From assembly GCF_002775205.1 (NCBI RefSeq), contig NC_036447.1:20752501-20816500 (forward strand): DNA of 64,000 bases, in the 5' to 3' direction. Source of the DNA: Xiphophorus maculatus. Its lineage: Eukaryota; Chordata; Actinopteri; Cyprinodontiformes; Poeciliidae. A program made the translations under genes and the position numbers. A model generated the notes under the pieces. The model was not told where the DNA came from. It worked only from the letters and a program-made list of their open reading frames with translations, and searched no databases. Shown in pieces: positions 24,345-39,000 of the stretch. Within the stretch, counting starts at the first letter, position 1, and every line of letters starts with the position of its first letter.

Positions 24345-25154
24345 TGGGTACAAAATGAAGGAGTACAGCAATTTCTACTCTAGAGTGAGCAACTGGTTAT
24401 GAACGTTTGGCGGTTTCAGACGGATTTTTATACAACTATAGCAAAAATATTTCAAAGAAATACTAACTGAAATACAATCAAAGGTAAATGGATGGATGTC
24501 GTGATTGTGAACTCGGTTTACATTTAGCCACGAGATGGTGCTTTTGCCTCATGAAACGACATCTCATTGCAGCCAAAGTTTGGCGCAGTAAGTTGGTTTT
24601 TTTTCTACCTTCACAGTGAATGGTGTGGGTCGCTAAGAAATAACGTGCTCCTGTCCGTTTGGATTTGACTGTTTGATCGATTGAGTCGGTAAGTGTGTTG
24701 TGACCATGGCAACGGACTGCTAGCTGTATTAGCGTTTCGCCTAAAAACAGGGTGTATTTGACAGAAGATAAGTAGATATTTTTATTTGTCATACGTCTTT
24801 TTGTTGCAGTTCATTTGTTTAAATATCGCTGATACATCAGCGCTGACTCTCCCTGTGTGACAGCAGGGAGGAAGAGGAGGGGGAGGAGGAAGAGGAGGAG
24901 GGGGAGGAAGAGGATACAGACGGCAGATGCCTTTGCAGCAAACGACCAGGGAGGATGTCTGTCCGTGTCTGGGTGTTGTTGCGGGACTAAATGCGGATAT
25001 GTTGAAGACAAATCAGAAAAACACAACTTTTACTCTGTCCCGTGCCCGAATGAAGCGCTTTTAAAATATAAAAATCAATTTAAAAAGTGTAGCGATCTTA
25101 ATTCAGAGAGGACTTGGACTTCCTGTTGGGATAAAATACAAGCTTTTAGGGACC

Positions 25155-28100
25155 ATGGAAAGTGGAGATTTCCTGTCCTCCGTGGATCAGTTCATGCTGA
25201 GCCCCCTTGTCACTTGGGTAAGTGAACGTTCTGTGCACTATAAAGGGGCATTTTAGAGGATATTAAAAATGTACAAATACTTTTACTGCAACGTTAATCA
25301 GACATGGTTTGTTAACAGAAGTATAGTGGTTTACTCTGACATTATGAAATACTTTTATTTTGTTTGCAAGTTCTTCAACATTTTGTGAATAATTTAAATC
25401 TATTATGTTTGTTCACTATGCTGTTCAACTAAGGAAGTTTATAGTTCATTAATACTTTGGGGCCTCTAAGATGTGTTCTCTCCACCTGTGTCCCTTGGCC
25501 AAAAACGCTTATTTAAAGTTTTATGTTTTTATAGAAATCTTAGTACACATTTTAAAAATATTTAATGAATAGTTTTGTCAACTTCAGTAGTCTCTCTAAA
25601 TAAAAAAAATACGCAATTTTCACATATTTTAACTAAAGTTAAAACAAATAAATAGATTAATTTTAAAGAATAACACTTGATTGAGATACTCAATTTTCAC
25701 GAACTATTTTCAAATGGCGATATTTTTCCATTTGACTCATACAATACTGATCAGGCATAACATCATGACCAGCATGGGTAATTTGACTGGTCTCTATCTA
25801 TGCAGCTCTATGTTCAGCAAACTGGAACTCACTGTGTATTCTGACAGCTCTCTATCACAGACAGTGTGAACTTACAGTCTCTTCTCACATGGAGGACAGA
25901 GGTTTATCTGAAACTTTAAGCGTCTGCTCGGGTTGGATGGCCATCGTTATCTGCCCTTATCGTAGACTGAATCACTGGCATATCTTCATTTATAAAGCAC
26001 TTCATGGTTTGCTTTGCACAGTAACAGGCCCACAGCACTTGATGACGCGCTATCTTTGTTGTCAAAGATTATTCCTACTGTCTCTTCCAAAAATCTCTAC
26101 TGAACCAGAAAAACCTGACACCGTAAATATGTTTAAACTTCTTCTTAAAAAAGATCCTGGTGCTTCTGCTGAATTTATGATGCATAACTCTTTGTAGACC
26201 TTTATGCTGACTTCAGTTTTGTTGCACAATGTGATGTCTTTATTGCTGGATTGTCTTGATTGTTGTTCAAATGTTGTACAACTAAAAGTGTTTTTTGGTG
26301 TTGTTGTTGCTATTGTTGCTGTCTGTCGTGACCAAAACACTTTTGCAAAAGGGGCATTTGATCTCAAGGAGTCATTTTCTAGGTACATAAATGTTTAAAC
26401 AAAAAAAAGAAAGATTCTTTAGCAATCTGAGCTACAGCAGATCATCTCTGGAACTGCACCACATGGGTCTTCGCTCTTCATATGCACCAATGAGCTTTAT
26501 AAATCCGGTAACGCTGTCACTGGTTTGCCACCATTCTTTCTTTGGATCTTTATGTTAGATTGACCAGTGCAGACTAAACCCTCCCAATATAAGCTGTAGT
26601 TTTGGAGATTTTCTGACCCAGTTGTCTATCCATCTCAATCCACTCTTCACCAATCTAACTGGAATCCCTACACCTTTGCAATTTTCCTGCTTCTAACACA
26701 TTCTAACACAAGCAGCACATGTCACATGGGTGACATGTGCTGCTTAAAACATGTCACCCAGAGCCAGCCTAAGGCATAAGTAAAGAAAGTCCCCAAACTA
26801 TCAAGAGCTTCCCATAAGTGCTTGAATTTCAACTCAAACCATAGACCTGAAATGTATATATTAGCTTATTGAGAATGACAATACGGTTGTCATGTACATT
26901 ACATTACGGTTACGTTACATTACAGTTGTAATGTAATTTGATTTGATGGTTTTAACATAGCACAGTGGCGCAGTTGGTAGCCCTGTTGCCTTGCAGCAAG
27001 AAGATCCTAGGTTTGATTCCCGGCCCGGAGTTTGCATGTTCTCCCTGTGCATTAAATGTAAGTAAGTTAGTTTAGGCTATTGAACTGAATTTTCGCTACA
27101 TTTTTTAATAATAAAACATTTTAACCAATGTGTTTGCACATTGGTTAAAACCTAATAGAGTTTTTTTCTTAATCAGTGCAATTATAGAGATTGTAAATTC
27201 CCTTTTAAGCTCCTGTATGTCTTTTTTGTGAATAGGTGAAGACATTCATTCCAGCTGATGAGGGCATCCACTTGGACTTTTCCGACCTTCTGGATGGAGT
27301 AATTTTGAACAAGATAATGGCTCAAATGTAAGTCAGCACACCTCACTTCACCTCTTGCAACATCTTATGAATGTGAACACTTTCAGATTGCAACCAGTGG
27401 CAGCATAAAAAGAAAACACACAAAAAAACTGGATGAGCATGAGTGACCTGTCAGCATTGGAGATTTTTATAGGGCAGTAAATGTAATTTAGGGGCTGCTG
27501 GTGCAGCATCAGGCATCTTTATGCATATAGGCATCAACAGTGCCGCCATTGTCCCTCTGCAGAAATAAAGAGGATCTTTGTTGTCAGCAGAAGACTTTAA
27601 GTGTAACTTCCTCATTACTTACAGGTTAGAGTTTCTCAGAAAATGTTAGAATTAGCATAAGTCCTTTATGCCCTGAGGCCGAGCATTCTGGCTGCAGAAA
27701 AACAAACTGGCCAAAAACATAAAAGACATCATACATGCTGTCAAGATGCTACTTAAGTGATTATGATTTACTCGCCTTCTGTTCTGGCAGCTTTGCCCTC
27801 ATCCATTATTAAAAGCCTTAACTGATGGTGTTTGTGTGTTTAGCCTTCATGTCTGGGCAAAGTGACCCTTCAGAAAGTAACAGCAGAGTCTGATTGTTAG
27901 AAGGAGGAGAAGCCGATGACCCCCAGACTGCTCTTGTGAGCAACTTGCCAGCATTCAGCTCACTCATCCCGTTCATGGTCACACAGCTTTAAATGTAAAA
28001 ACAATGCTGCAAGGAAGGGAGGGGAGGAGGCGGGATAATCCCTTGGATTGAGAGACCCTTTTGAGATTAGGACCTGCTGTTTAGCGGCAGTGGGACACAG

Positions 28101-31100
28101 ATGGGAGATAAAGGTCCAGATAGAGGACAAACAGTGTGGAAAGGAATGCAAGCAGCCCTGAGATGAAAATATTGGTGCCCTGGCCTTCATAAGTTTTGGT
28201 CATTTGAGGTTCACACTTTGTCAACTCAAATTTAGGCTCATTTCCACTCAATCCAGTTGCCCACAGTTGATATGCAGGCAGTGAAAAGTGTAATGTGCAC
28301 CCTATGTCTGGCTCACAAACCACCCCGGCCTGGAGCGATGATGTCACTCAGGCTAAAGTTAGGAATGAATGGTGACCTTAGTCTTATTTTCATGGAAGAG
28401 TCTGAGTCTAGACCCGTACCAGTGTGTTCTGCGTGTTTATCTGTTTGGAAACAGCAGATATGTCACTTAAAATGTGTTTTTCATGCTTTCCTATTTTCAG
28501 AAATCCTTCTGCTGCAACTCAGTGTCCAAACAAAGTCTGCAGAGATCCAGGTCAGAGGATCCAGAACCTGAACTTTCTTGTCCAGCAAATCAGAAGTTAT
28601 TATCTGGTGAGCTTTTGGACAATTTCCTAGCGTCTTATCTCTTGTTACAGACTGTGCAAAACATGTTGTCTCATAATCGCATTCTAAACGGGATCCTTGC
28701 ATGTTTCGGATGCTGTTCCAACTTTGCATTGGCATCACATGTTGTGGATCTGTGGCCTAAATATCGGTCATGTCAGCAGACGTGTAATCGGCCCAGAAGT
28801 GAGGTTACCGCGCAGCAGCAAGTAAAGCAGCATATGGAGCTGCAGTCAGACGAACAGGCAGACAGAGCCTGTAGTGCTGTAACTGCGAAGTAATTTCCCT
28901 GCTGGGATGAATAAAGTTCTTCTATTCTATTCTATTCTATTCTATTATATTCTATTCTATTCTAGTGACTCATGAAATCAAAAGATCACGTTGGAAAATT
29001 TTGAACTGTCTGTCGCTTTGTCCTTCTTTCCTAAATCTTTCAAGATCACCACAGAACTGTTTCTTTTTAGGATAAGACACTGTGGATCTCACACATGAAC
29101 ACATCCCTGTTCAAATGAGATTGTGATTAATCATTTTATTCTGCGTAATTCAATATTGAATCACACATTTTCCAAGGGAAATATTAAATAGAAGTACCAT
29201 AGTGATCTTGTAGCATATTTATGCACTCTGAAGAACTTTTTGATTCAGTTAAAGTCTGGAATGTGTCAGCTACGGAAGCATTTTACTGCCATAAAATCAG
29301 GAGTGTTTTCTCGTTATAGCGAGACGAGATTTAGATCTCGTTAAAATAAGAAACTTTAGCTTATAAAAATACGCTCCTCTGACAGATTATGACTTGTCAA
29401 AGGGTCTTAAAGAGACTGGCTATGACTCTCCTTTTCACCCTGTTTCCTCTGTACAACATTAAAAGATCCCAAGAGGTGTTGCTGTTGCTTTCTTACTTAA
29501 AAAAGAAGATTTCTTAAATGAGTTATAAATCTTACTATAATGACTTTTTTTATATCTCATTGTGACAGGATAGTTTTATTGTGATACAGATCCTAAATTT
29601 ATTTCCAATATCTGGCAGCTGGACGCTTCATTAGTCAGCGTGCCACATCTTGACTTGGTGATATTTGCCCCAAAGTTCCCCAAATTTATCAAGTTGTGTG
29701 GACATCTATTATCTGCAGCTTTCTTCAAGTGTATTTTCCTTCAGATTTATTTCTGGAGTCTTGGATGTGTGCTGTGAACAACAGTTGTCTCTTAGTGTGT
29801 TTCTCCCTCAACACTCTAACACAGTGGTCCCCGACCCCCGGGCCAATTGGTAATTAATAATTAAATATTTCCAGTCTCCTAATTATTTTTGGTCTCCTCC
29901 TTACGTGCGCACCCCCCCGGTCTGCAGCAAATTTGCGAAGTCTGCACCGGTCCGCGGTACTTAAAAGGTTGGGGACCACTGCTCTAAGAGACACCTGGAG
30001 GTTTTGGGTCAAAGTTGACTGCTGTTTCAAACTGTTCACAATCATTCACCTGGATATAAAACACTAATTCTTAATCCCACAGCATGATGCAGCCACCAGT
30101 ATATTTGACTGTGATATGTTTTTTCTACTAATGCTGCTTTTGTTCCTAGCTTGTCTTTGGTAATTCTGCCCCTACTTGAAATTCTTAATTTAGTTTAGTA
30201 TCTCTAGTCAGAATACAGGGAATGATTTTGCCATTTTTTGTCCACCAAATGGACTCTTCTGCATTAAAGTCTAAGAGGACAGTATTTGTCACCAAAACAC
30301 AGCTTTCTATTCCTCAGAGAGAGGCCATTAACATTCCTGGCTTCCCCTCACCAGCAGTTACACACTCTGTTCAACTAAGCTACCTATAGAATGAGGCAAG
30401 TTTTGGACCTTTTCAGTGCTGCACTAAAGAAGCAAGCTGCACCAGCTTTTACACATATTCATTAGCTGGATTGGTTTCTCCATGCACGTTCACCCAAATT
30501 TATTGAAGCATGTAGCCAAAGGTCTAGCATGTCTCCCTCCAGCCAAAATATGCAAGTTTTGTTTTTCAGTCCCCATCTCCTCCTTTGTTTTCTCTTTTCT
30601 GCAGGATAATCTGAGACAATTAATCATGATTCCTTTGCCAGACGTGTTGCTGCTGGGCAGGACTCCCTATTGTGGTAGGTTTCTTAAAGATACCTCACAG
30701 GATTTCTCGTCTTCATTCTCTGTTGGACCTTTGGAGTTTTGATGGGCTCACAGTATGCTTCATTGTTAGCTGATGTTCAGCGCACAAAGTTAGATTTTTC
30801 GGGAATTTGAGGATATTTGTAATAAGTTTTAACTAATTCATGCAATGAAATTATAGCACATTTTTGTTTCTGTTGGAAGATCGCAACATTAAAACAAGAT
30901 GCCCTCGCTGTCCATGGTGATTAATACAACTCGGGCTGCAGGAGGCTGCAGTAGAGTCAATATTCTCTCCTCCCAAACCATTTTATTCAATTGCACAATC
31001 AATCTAATAAGTGCACTGGCTTGTGATGGCAAAACTTTGGCAAATGTTGACCCAAATTCACCAGTCAAATCCCTGCTCAGATGGCCTCCATGGTAGAAAT

Positions 31101-33035
31101 CCTCCGTGCACGATCCGTAAAGAATCCAGCTCAGATCGTTTATGTTTTCCGTTCTCTGCAGAACAAAGTCTGGAAGAAATGAAGAACCTTCTGCTCTTAT
31201 TGATGGGGTGTGCAGTTCAGGTGCGTTTGCTACTGATGCATTCTTCTGTCCTGTGTGTTATGATAAGAAGCTTGCCATCTTTTGTTGTTTGTAGTGTCAG
31301 AAAAAGGAGGAGTACATTGAGAGGATTCAGACACTTAACTTTGATACTAAAGCTGCCATAGCTGGACACATTCAGGAGGTATCAGATGTTCAACGCCTTC
31401 CAGTCTTGTCATGCGGACTACCTTTCTCACTACACTGACTGACTGTTTTCTTCATGACCAAAAGCTGACCCACAGTCAGGAGAACGTGCTGGATCTCCAG
31501 TGGATGGGGTCCAGTGGCGTTCACCCAGAGGAGATGGAGACCGCTTTGAGGAACATGGCAACACACCTCCAACACATCCTGGACCAGAGGGACACCCATC
31601 TGGAGGTACAACTTTAACAACATGTTTTTATGTACATTTTACCTTCACACATCACTTTCTTCACAGGTTTTTAGAGATGTACAGAAGGATCAACTTGAAA
31701 TCAGACGATTTTTGTAGCTTGAGTGTAGGGCTTAGGGCTGGGTCATATGGACTTAAAGTTTTATCACAATATTTTGTGGTGCAATGAAAGTGAAGATAAG
31801 AACTATTTATTACTACTTTTTAGGAAAATGTATGGCAGAGGCTGCATGGCACCTCTGGCACATCAATAACATTTGTTATGCTGTTTTTTAGGACAACAGT
31901 CGCATAAAATGTGGGATTTATGTCACTAACCTGCACACATTACCGGCATTTAATCATATTTTCAAATTTATTTATATTTATTTTTTACTCTCACTGAACA
32001 ATGGAGGAAATACTAAAACTATCCCAAGAATATGGACAGTTTTGGGGTGCTAAACATCATCAATGGGAATTTATTATGGCAAACATAAATCAAAATTCTC
32101 ACGATAAATGCCCACACATATTTGACTGACATGTTGACATTTGAAACCCCAAAACCCCAAGATCTTTTCACGTCACTGGATCCAACATTTCCAAACAATA
32201 ACATCCTTTTTTGTGAAACTTGTTGCTGAGTGAAGAAAACTGAAAGTTGTCTAAGCCATCTCGTTTTAGAATCAGTGAGGTATATAAAGTGAAATCAGAG
32301 GAAGAAAGTTGTTTCAGAAAGTTTGATTATTGTGAAAAAGTTAAATATGGTCTACATGGTCTCTCATGCGTCAGTAGGTTACACAATCATGAGGAAGACT
32401 GCTGATTGGATAGATGTCCACAAGACAGTCATTGACACCCTTGACAAGGAGGGGAAACGCTTATTGCTAAAGAAGCTGGTTATTTACTGAGTACTGTATC
32501 CAATCATACTTGTACAAAAATTGTGTGGAAGTAAAAAATGGAAAAGTTCGACCAGCAACATGGACAATTAAAACCTTGAGAGAAAAAAACCTTAGAAAAA
32601 TCCCATTAATTGGTTAAAAGTGGTGCTGGCAAGTCAAATCTTCAAAATAAAATCCAAGACCAGATTTTTTCCACAAGTCTCTGTTGACTGCACCTCCATC
32701 AGTTTTAACTTTCATCACATAGGGAGTAAAAATTAAATACTGACAAATGGCACATTCTTTATCAACACGCTTACACACGTCTAAATGATTCAGATGTCAG
32801 AAAAAGGTGGAAAATTAGCTGTAGTTTTTTTTTTTCTCTTCCATTCACCTCTGCAGACAATAGTGGAGCTGATGCTGGAGAAGGAAGGAGCTGTCAGCTT
32901 GCTCAGCAGCCCATCCAGTCCACAGCCTGACAGCCATTCTCCCAGCATGCAGCAGCAGCAGGCAGGGACCCAGCAACATCTGGCTGTGGAGTTGGCTGAT
33001 TCTAAGGCAAAGATCAGACGACTTAGGCAGGAACT
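25155..33035 (+). CDS. ccdc88a: Girdin-like gene, exons 1-8 (HOOK domain and linker)
   Basis: Exons: 25155-25217, 27236-27327, 28501-28606, 30605-30674, 31162-31220, 31295-31378, 31465-31605, 32857-33035. They encode residues 1 to about 265. Exon 1 gives [20 protein letters not shown] followed by W. Exons 5-7 carry the best conserved HOOK sequence ([46 protein letters not shown]). Exon 8 ends with the start of the coiled coil ([17 protein letters not shown]), preceded by a Ser/Pro/Gln-rich linker. Confidence 0.9.
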
Positions 33036-36000
33036 GTAAGTACACCACAGATTAAGAGAAGATTGATATAAATACGCTTAAAAATAAGGATGTTATTGGG
33101 AGTTAAATAACAGGGTTATATAGTCTACTTTTACCTTCAGAGGAGCTAATAATACTTTGATTTACTAATTACCATTGGGACTCAACTTCATTAATATTTT
33201 CCCAATTTAGGAATATGTTTTGAGTTCTTTTTTGTATGTTTTCTTTCTAGTGTCAAACCAAATCTAAATTTTACATATTTTATTATAATAAAATTCTATT
33301 AACTTATTTTAGCTGAATATACAATATATATAAATAAATGTTAATTTACAAAACCATTCTAATAGTTTACACTAAATGATTAACTGAAGCATTTTATTTT
33401 GCTCTTTATTCTTAAAATTGATGAGGACCTTTTCAATCAATACTCCATGACCTTCTGTTTGCTTTGAGTATAAAATATAATATTTTATTTGAGAAAAGAG
33501 GAATGTGGACATCTTCTCACTTTCTTGGGTCAGTGATTAGCGAATGTTAAAAGCTCTTCTTCTTTGGAGCTGCTGGAGGAGAGTGAATGAACGGCAGTGG
33601 CAGAGATAGCACAGGATAAGCGATGCCCTGCGGAGTTTGGCCCACATTGCTGCCTGCTTGGCAGGTTTCATTGCGGTGCACTATCACTGACCCACATTTG
33701 CTCTGCATTTCAGCAGATACAACAACCACACACACACACACGCACACACATACACGCGCACACACACACACGCCGTCACACATTAACCCTGATCCAATCC
33801 AGGTCTCAGTTCCACCATTTCTCTCCATGCAGTTGTCTCTGATGTATTATCCTCTCTTGTTGGTGGGATAATTCGTCCAGCTGCCTCTGAGCAAGCAGAG
33901 AGTTCAGGCACAGATTTACTTTGCCTTTTTAAATGGTTTGTTTTATCGGCTTTCCTAGTTGTAATTTTAAAAATATTTTGTGAGTTGTTCTCCCATTCTC
34001 TGTGGGTAAAACGAATCATGTTAAATAACACAACACACCTAACTAGTTTCTCACTGCATGCTTCACCATAGAGAGGAAAAGAGTGAACAGATGCTCGACT
34101 GCAGACATGAGCTGGAAAACGTGGAGACCGAACTAAAACGGATTCAGCAGGAGGTATGACTTGTCAAAAATGAGTAGTTATCCACTACTTTGTGTTGATC
34201 AGACACATAAAATCTCAGTAAAAGACAGTTTTTTTGTTGTAACGTGACAAAATGTTCAGTTTGATGAAGAATTGGCTTACCTGAAATTTTAACAAACAAG
34301 AAAAGCAAAAAGAGATGATAATGCTGTGTTTGTTTTTAAAGACATATTTATTTCCAACAGTGACATATTCTGTGTGCTTCAAGAAATGCCTTGTCAAAAT
34401 CTGTTGAAACAGCAATAAAGCTGTAAGACTGATGCAATATCTGGAGCAAAACAAACTTTTGAGTCAAAAGTTCTTTTCATATTTACAGTTGCATATCTTT
34501 AAACTCCAGGATGAGTTGGAGGGAATGCAGTGGAAGGAATGTCAAGTTTGTAGAAATGTGAAAGGTGTATTTTGTTATTGTTAAGTCCTGCCTCTAAAGG
34601 GAAGTCATGTGTATGACCTTCAAACAGAACTCCCAGCTGCAGGTGGATGCCCGTGCTGCCCGTACCTACCGGGATGAGCTTGACGCCCTGAGAGAGCGCG
34701 CCATCAAGGCGGACAAGCTGGAGAGCGAAGTCGGGCGCTACAAGGAGCAGCTGCACAAGATGGAGTTCTACAAAGCCAAAGTGGAGGTGAAGACTCATTT
34801 GATTCTTTTCCATTTTTGGTTTTACTTACACTTCCTTTGAAAGTAAGGAATTACGGTTGCTCCTGATGCCACAAATGCATAAATATAGGCAAGAATGTTT
34901 AAAAGCTTTGAGGAAAAAGCTTTAAAAATTGAACTTGATAGACTAGTTGTGCAAATCTATTTGGCGTGTCACAGGAGCTAAAGGAGGACAACAGGGTCCT
35001 CCAAGAGACCAAGGAGGTGTTGGAGGACCAGCTGGAGGGCTGGAGGTCCCGAACAGATAAAATCCACCAGCTGGAGAAACACATCCTGCTGCTGAAGGCC
35101 CATGTCCATGACATGGAGCAGGTCAGACATGTTTTACACAGAAGGAGCTAGACTTCTTTTTGATTCTACTGCCAAGAGGAAGGCAGGGACAGTAAGGTGA
35201 TTTTGTTCTGACCCTAGCCTAGATGTTTACCAGTGTCTTTGAACGATGGCAGTCTGTTTTTGTTTTCTTTTTAGTTGCTCTGTTTAGGAACAAATCAAAA
35301 CCAAAGACTAATTTTTAATTTGAGAGTAAGGAGGCAGCACAGGTCAAAACATCAAAACATTAAAAAAAAGTTCTATAGGTTTAGTTTAATGTTTTCTCAC
35401 TCCTCGTGTCATGCAAGCCGATTCTTGAAGCGCTTTGTTTGGACTTCAGGAGAAAGAAGCAGATGCGAAGCGGATGAAGGAGCTTCAGGAGGAGAACCTG
35501 GCTTTGTCTTTAGCACAGAGGAGGAGCATGGAGGAGTCCCAACACCTGGGCTGGGAGCTGGAGCAGCTCTCCAAGACCGCAGAAAACTCCCATGGTGAGA
35601 AAAAATGGGAGCAGCAGGTGTTAGAGGGAGGGAATGTTGTTATTAGATAGAACCTGCCTAAATATTTTCTATTGTGTCCCAAAGAAGGACTGGCACATTA
35701 GTAACCTTGAAAGCCAATCAAAGACCGGGTATCAAAGGAGTAGGTTTCTTTTTCAGTTCCATAAAATTAGCACTGAGGACTGATATTTAACTAGGCCACA
35801 CGCTGCTGCAGACTCTCAGTCATCCAGGACATGACAGTCCTTGAGGATGTTTCACCTGTCATCCATCAGGCTTCATCAGTACAGAGCTGAAGAATGAAAT
35901 GCCTCAAGAACCATTACTAGTGAACTAGGCCATTACCAGCATATTAAAAATGATTCAACTTTCATTTTAACAGCAACCAAGATAATTTTACATATTTAAA

Positions 36001-39000
36001 TGAGCTACATTTTTACATCTGAAGTTTGATTCGAACTCAGTTTTTATCTTTTTTGTTTGAATGAAAAGTATGTTTTACTAAATACGTTTTATTGAATAAA
36101 CAAAGATTATTTTATTTAATGATTTACTCTAGCTCTTCTTTATATTTTGCCTTTAAACCTCTCTTCATTTCATTTCTATTTGGTTATTATTTATTTGGTT
36201 TAAATATTTTTGTAATTTTGGACTGAACCTTCCAACTCGCTGACTGAAATTCAGATGCAGTTCTCTGCAGACCTTCATCTTAACAGCTTTAAATCCAGTT
36301 TCATCAGTTATTCAGATATTTTAGTAAATTTTCTTTCATATAAAGTAATGTTTAAAATACTATGCATGTCTTCCTTTGTACTCAAATGAACTAATTAAAT
36401 ATAACTCTTTTTATTTACTTCTAAACAAACCTAAGATCACTAATTCCTTCAGCTTCTTTTACATAACTGGCCCAATTTCAGTTTATGTAAATTGAAATTG
36501 GAAATGTGAGACCATTAAAATGAGAGGTTAGCATTAATGCACATCTCTTTGCTTCCAAAAGTTACAAACTGTGGTGTGTTTCTTCAAAGGGCCACAGACG
36601 CTGAGCGAAGAGGTCAGCGAGAAAACCCGGAGTCAAATTTTAAAGCTGGAGAAGGAAAACCAAAGACTCCTGAGGACCATCGAAGAGCTGAGAGCTGCAG
36701 CTCATAGCAGCTGCAGAAAAGCCAAACCCAGCCCCCAGTGGTTGGTGTGTAACACCAACCACTTTATCTCATCGGCAGAGCAATCAGAGACAAACTCCTT
36801 CTCAGAAGATTCACACTGCCAGCAGCAACTCATCACAGAAGAGCTGGTCAGAGTCCAAAGTCAGATTCTTCTCACAGGTTATCCAGACTGTCACGCACAG
36901 GAGAACGGACGCCTACAGGATCAAGACAAAGAAATGGTGTCGGGTCTGGAAACCTTGGAAAATAACCACAATCAGTTCCATTGCTCTGTCGGGTCATGCG
37001 GTCACTCCCCAGACTCACAGAGCAGAAGGCCACACCATGAGAGCACTCACACAGGTGTGCCAACACGTTCCTCTTATGCAAGCAGGCACACACAGCGGCT
37101 GGAGGTTAAATGCAGGGGTCTGGACACGCTTAATCAGCAGCTACAGACTTCTCTTTACAACACCGGTAGGCTTGGTAGCTTCACTTTATATACTTATGTA
37201 ACTATTCATAGTGCCACCGTTTACATTATTTTATTTGAATTTACTTCACCTTTTGAGAACGTAAAGTTCAGCGTTTGGAGGCTGAGGTTCAGGAGCTGGA
37301 GGCAGAGAACCAGGCGCTGCAGGCATCTCTTGAAGAACTTCGGATCTCAGCGCGGCGTCTGGAGCAGCTTGAAACTGAGAAACAGAACCTGGAGCATGAA
37401 ACCTCCACACTGGAGAAAGACAAAAGGCAACTAGAGAAAGAAAACCGAAGACTCCGACAGCAGGTAAAAATCACATTTATTTAAAGAACTAATATAACAT
37501 GTGATAATCCAAGACATAAAAGAGCTACAAAAGTAGTTTCCTGGTTGCTATTTTCATCCTTTCCAGGCCGAAATTCAGGAAGCCAACTTAGACAGCCGTA
37601 ATGTCTGCATGGCGAGCTTGGAAAGAGAAATGCGTCTGCTAGTGAAGGAGGCAGAGGGGTTAAGAGAAACATCTGAGAGGGTCAAAAGCTTGGAGAGAGA
37701 TAACAGAGAGCTGATCAAACAAGCTGCTATTGACCAGAAGACCCTGGCAACCCTGAGAGAGGTGAGGATAAACCAAATCTATTAGGCAGTACAAGACATG
37801 CTAACTGCAACACATCAAAACAAATACCTGCACAAATCTGCACGGGAACATTTAATTACATTCACTTGTGAGAGTATTCTTACAATTTAAAGCTGTCCAT
37901 ATGTTACATCCTCAATAACTTGTATTGGAATTTCACGTGATAAACTAGTTTCAATGGGAAACTGTATGGTTTTTAATATATTTTCTTTACTCTAATACAA
38001 TAATTTTTTTTTCTTTTCAGGGTGCAATTACAGAAAGTATTGACTCTAGAGGGTTGAATACAAATAAATAAATTTGACTTTGTTTTTCCTTTCACTCTAC
38101 AATGACGCACCATGTTGGGTTGGTCTGCCAAATCCAAATGAGATACACAGAAATCTGCGGTTGAAATTTGACAAAATGTGAAATAGATCAGGAATTATGT
38201 CATTTAAAATGCTATCCCGCTTCAGGAGTTGGTGAGTGAGAAGCTGAAAACTCAGCAGAGAGACAACGAGCTGGAGACGCTGTCCCACGAGCTGGAGATG
38301 AAAGTCCTGAACCAGGAAAACGCACGGCTGGAAGCAGCAGACAGCAGGTTCGTGCAAACTGCTTAGATGAATGTAAAATATAAAAGATGTTTTTCATGTT
38401 TAAATAGCTTACGTGATTTTATTAAATTTTTTCCTGAGATAGGGTCAAGATACTAGAATCCGAGCTGGAGTCGTCTCTGAAGAAGTCCCTGCAGATCAAA
38501 GATGACAAGATGGCTGCTCTGGAGGCTCGGCTGCAGGAATCCTCCTTTCTAAACCAGCAGATTCTGCAGGAGCTGAAGACTGTAAGTGAAATCAAAAGGT
38601 TCAGACCTTTATTTATTTAATTTCTATAAATTAAACTTTCAATAAAACAAAGAGAGAAAATGAAAAACACGAATAAATAGTTTTTGACAGGAAATAAAAA
38701 AAGCGATCGATAAGACAGAAGCAGTGGCTTCTCCAGTCCAGTAGTTTGCCAACAACTTCTTAATAAAAATGGAGCCATAACTATACTGCGTAAACACTAC
38801 AATCTCAGAAATAGCGAATTCATTCTAGAGAATTGGCTGATTTTTGATGTGAAGCTGCACACCTCTACCAGGTGAAGCTGAGCCACAAGGCCCTGCAGCA
38901 GTGGCAGGAAGAAGAGCGGACGGCGTCGGGTTCCAGCCCTCTAGCGCAAACCAACAAGGCCATGAAGGAGTGGCTGCGGGAGAGCCAGGAGGCTACCAGG

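Larger units (their letters stand above)
22960..25154. other. Intergenic region between pld5 and the girdin-like gene
   Basis: Holds the probable pld5 3' UTR (to about 23990), the MITE at 24183-24344, and from about 24480 sequence that is likely promoter and 5' UTR of the downstream gene. That stretch includes a purine-rich GGAGGAAGAGG tract at 24863-24915. No clear TATA box or CpG-dense island was recognised. Confidence 0.45.

Noticed and set aside
26958-27010. tRNA gene on the plus strand
   Set aside because: Same reasoning: SINE head with a substituted box B and the usual fish SINE body downstream.
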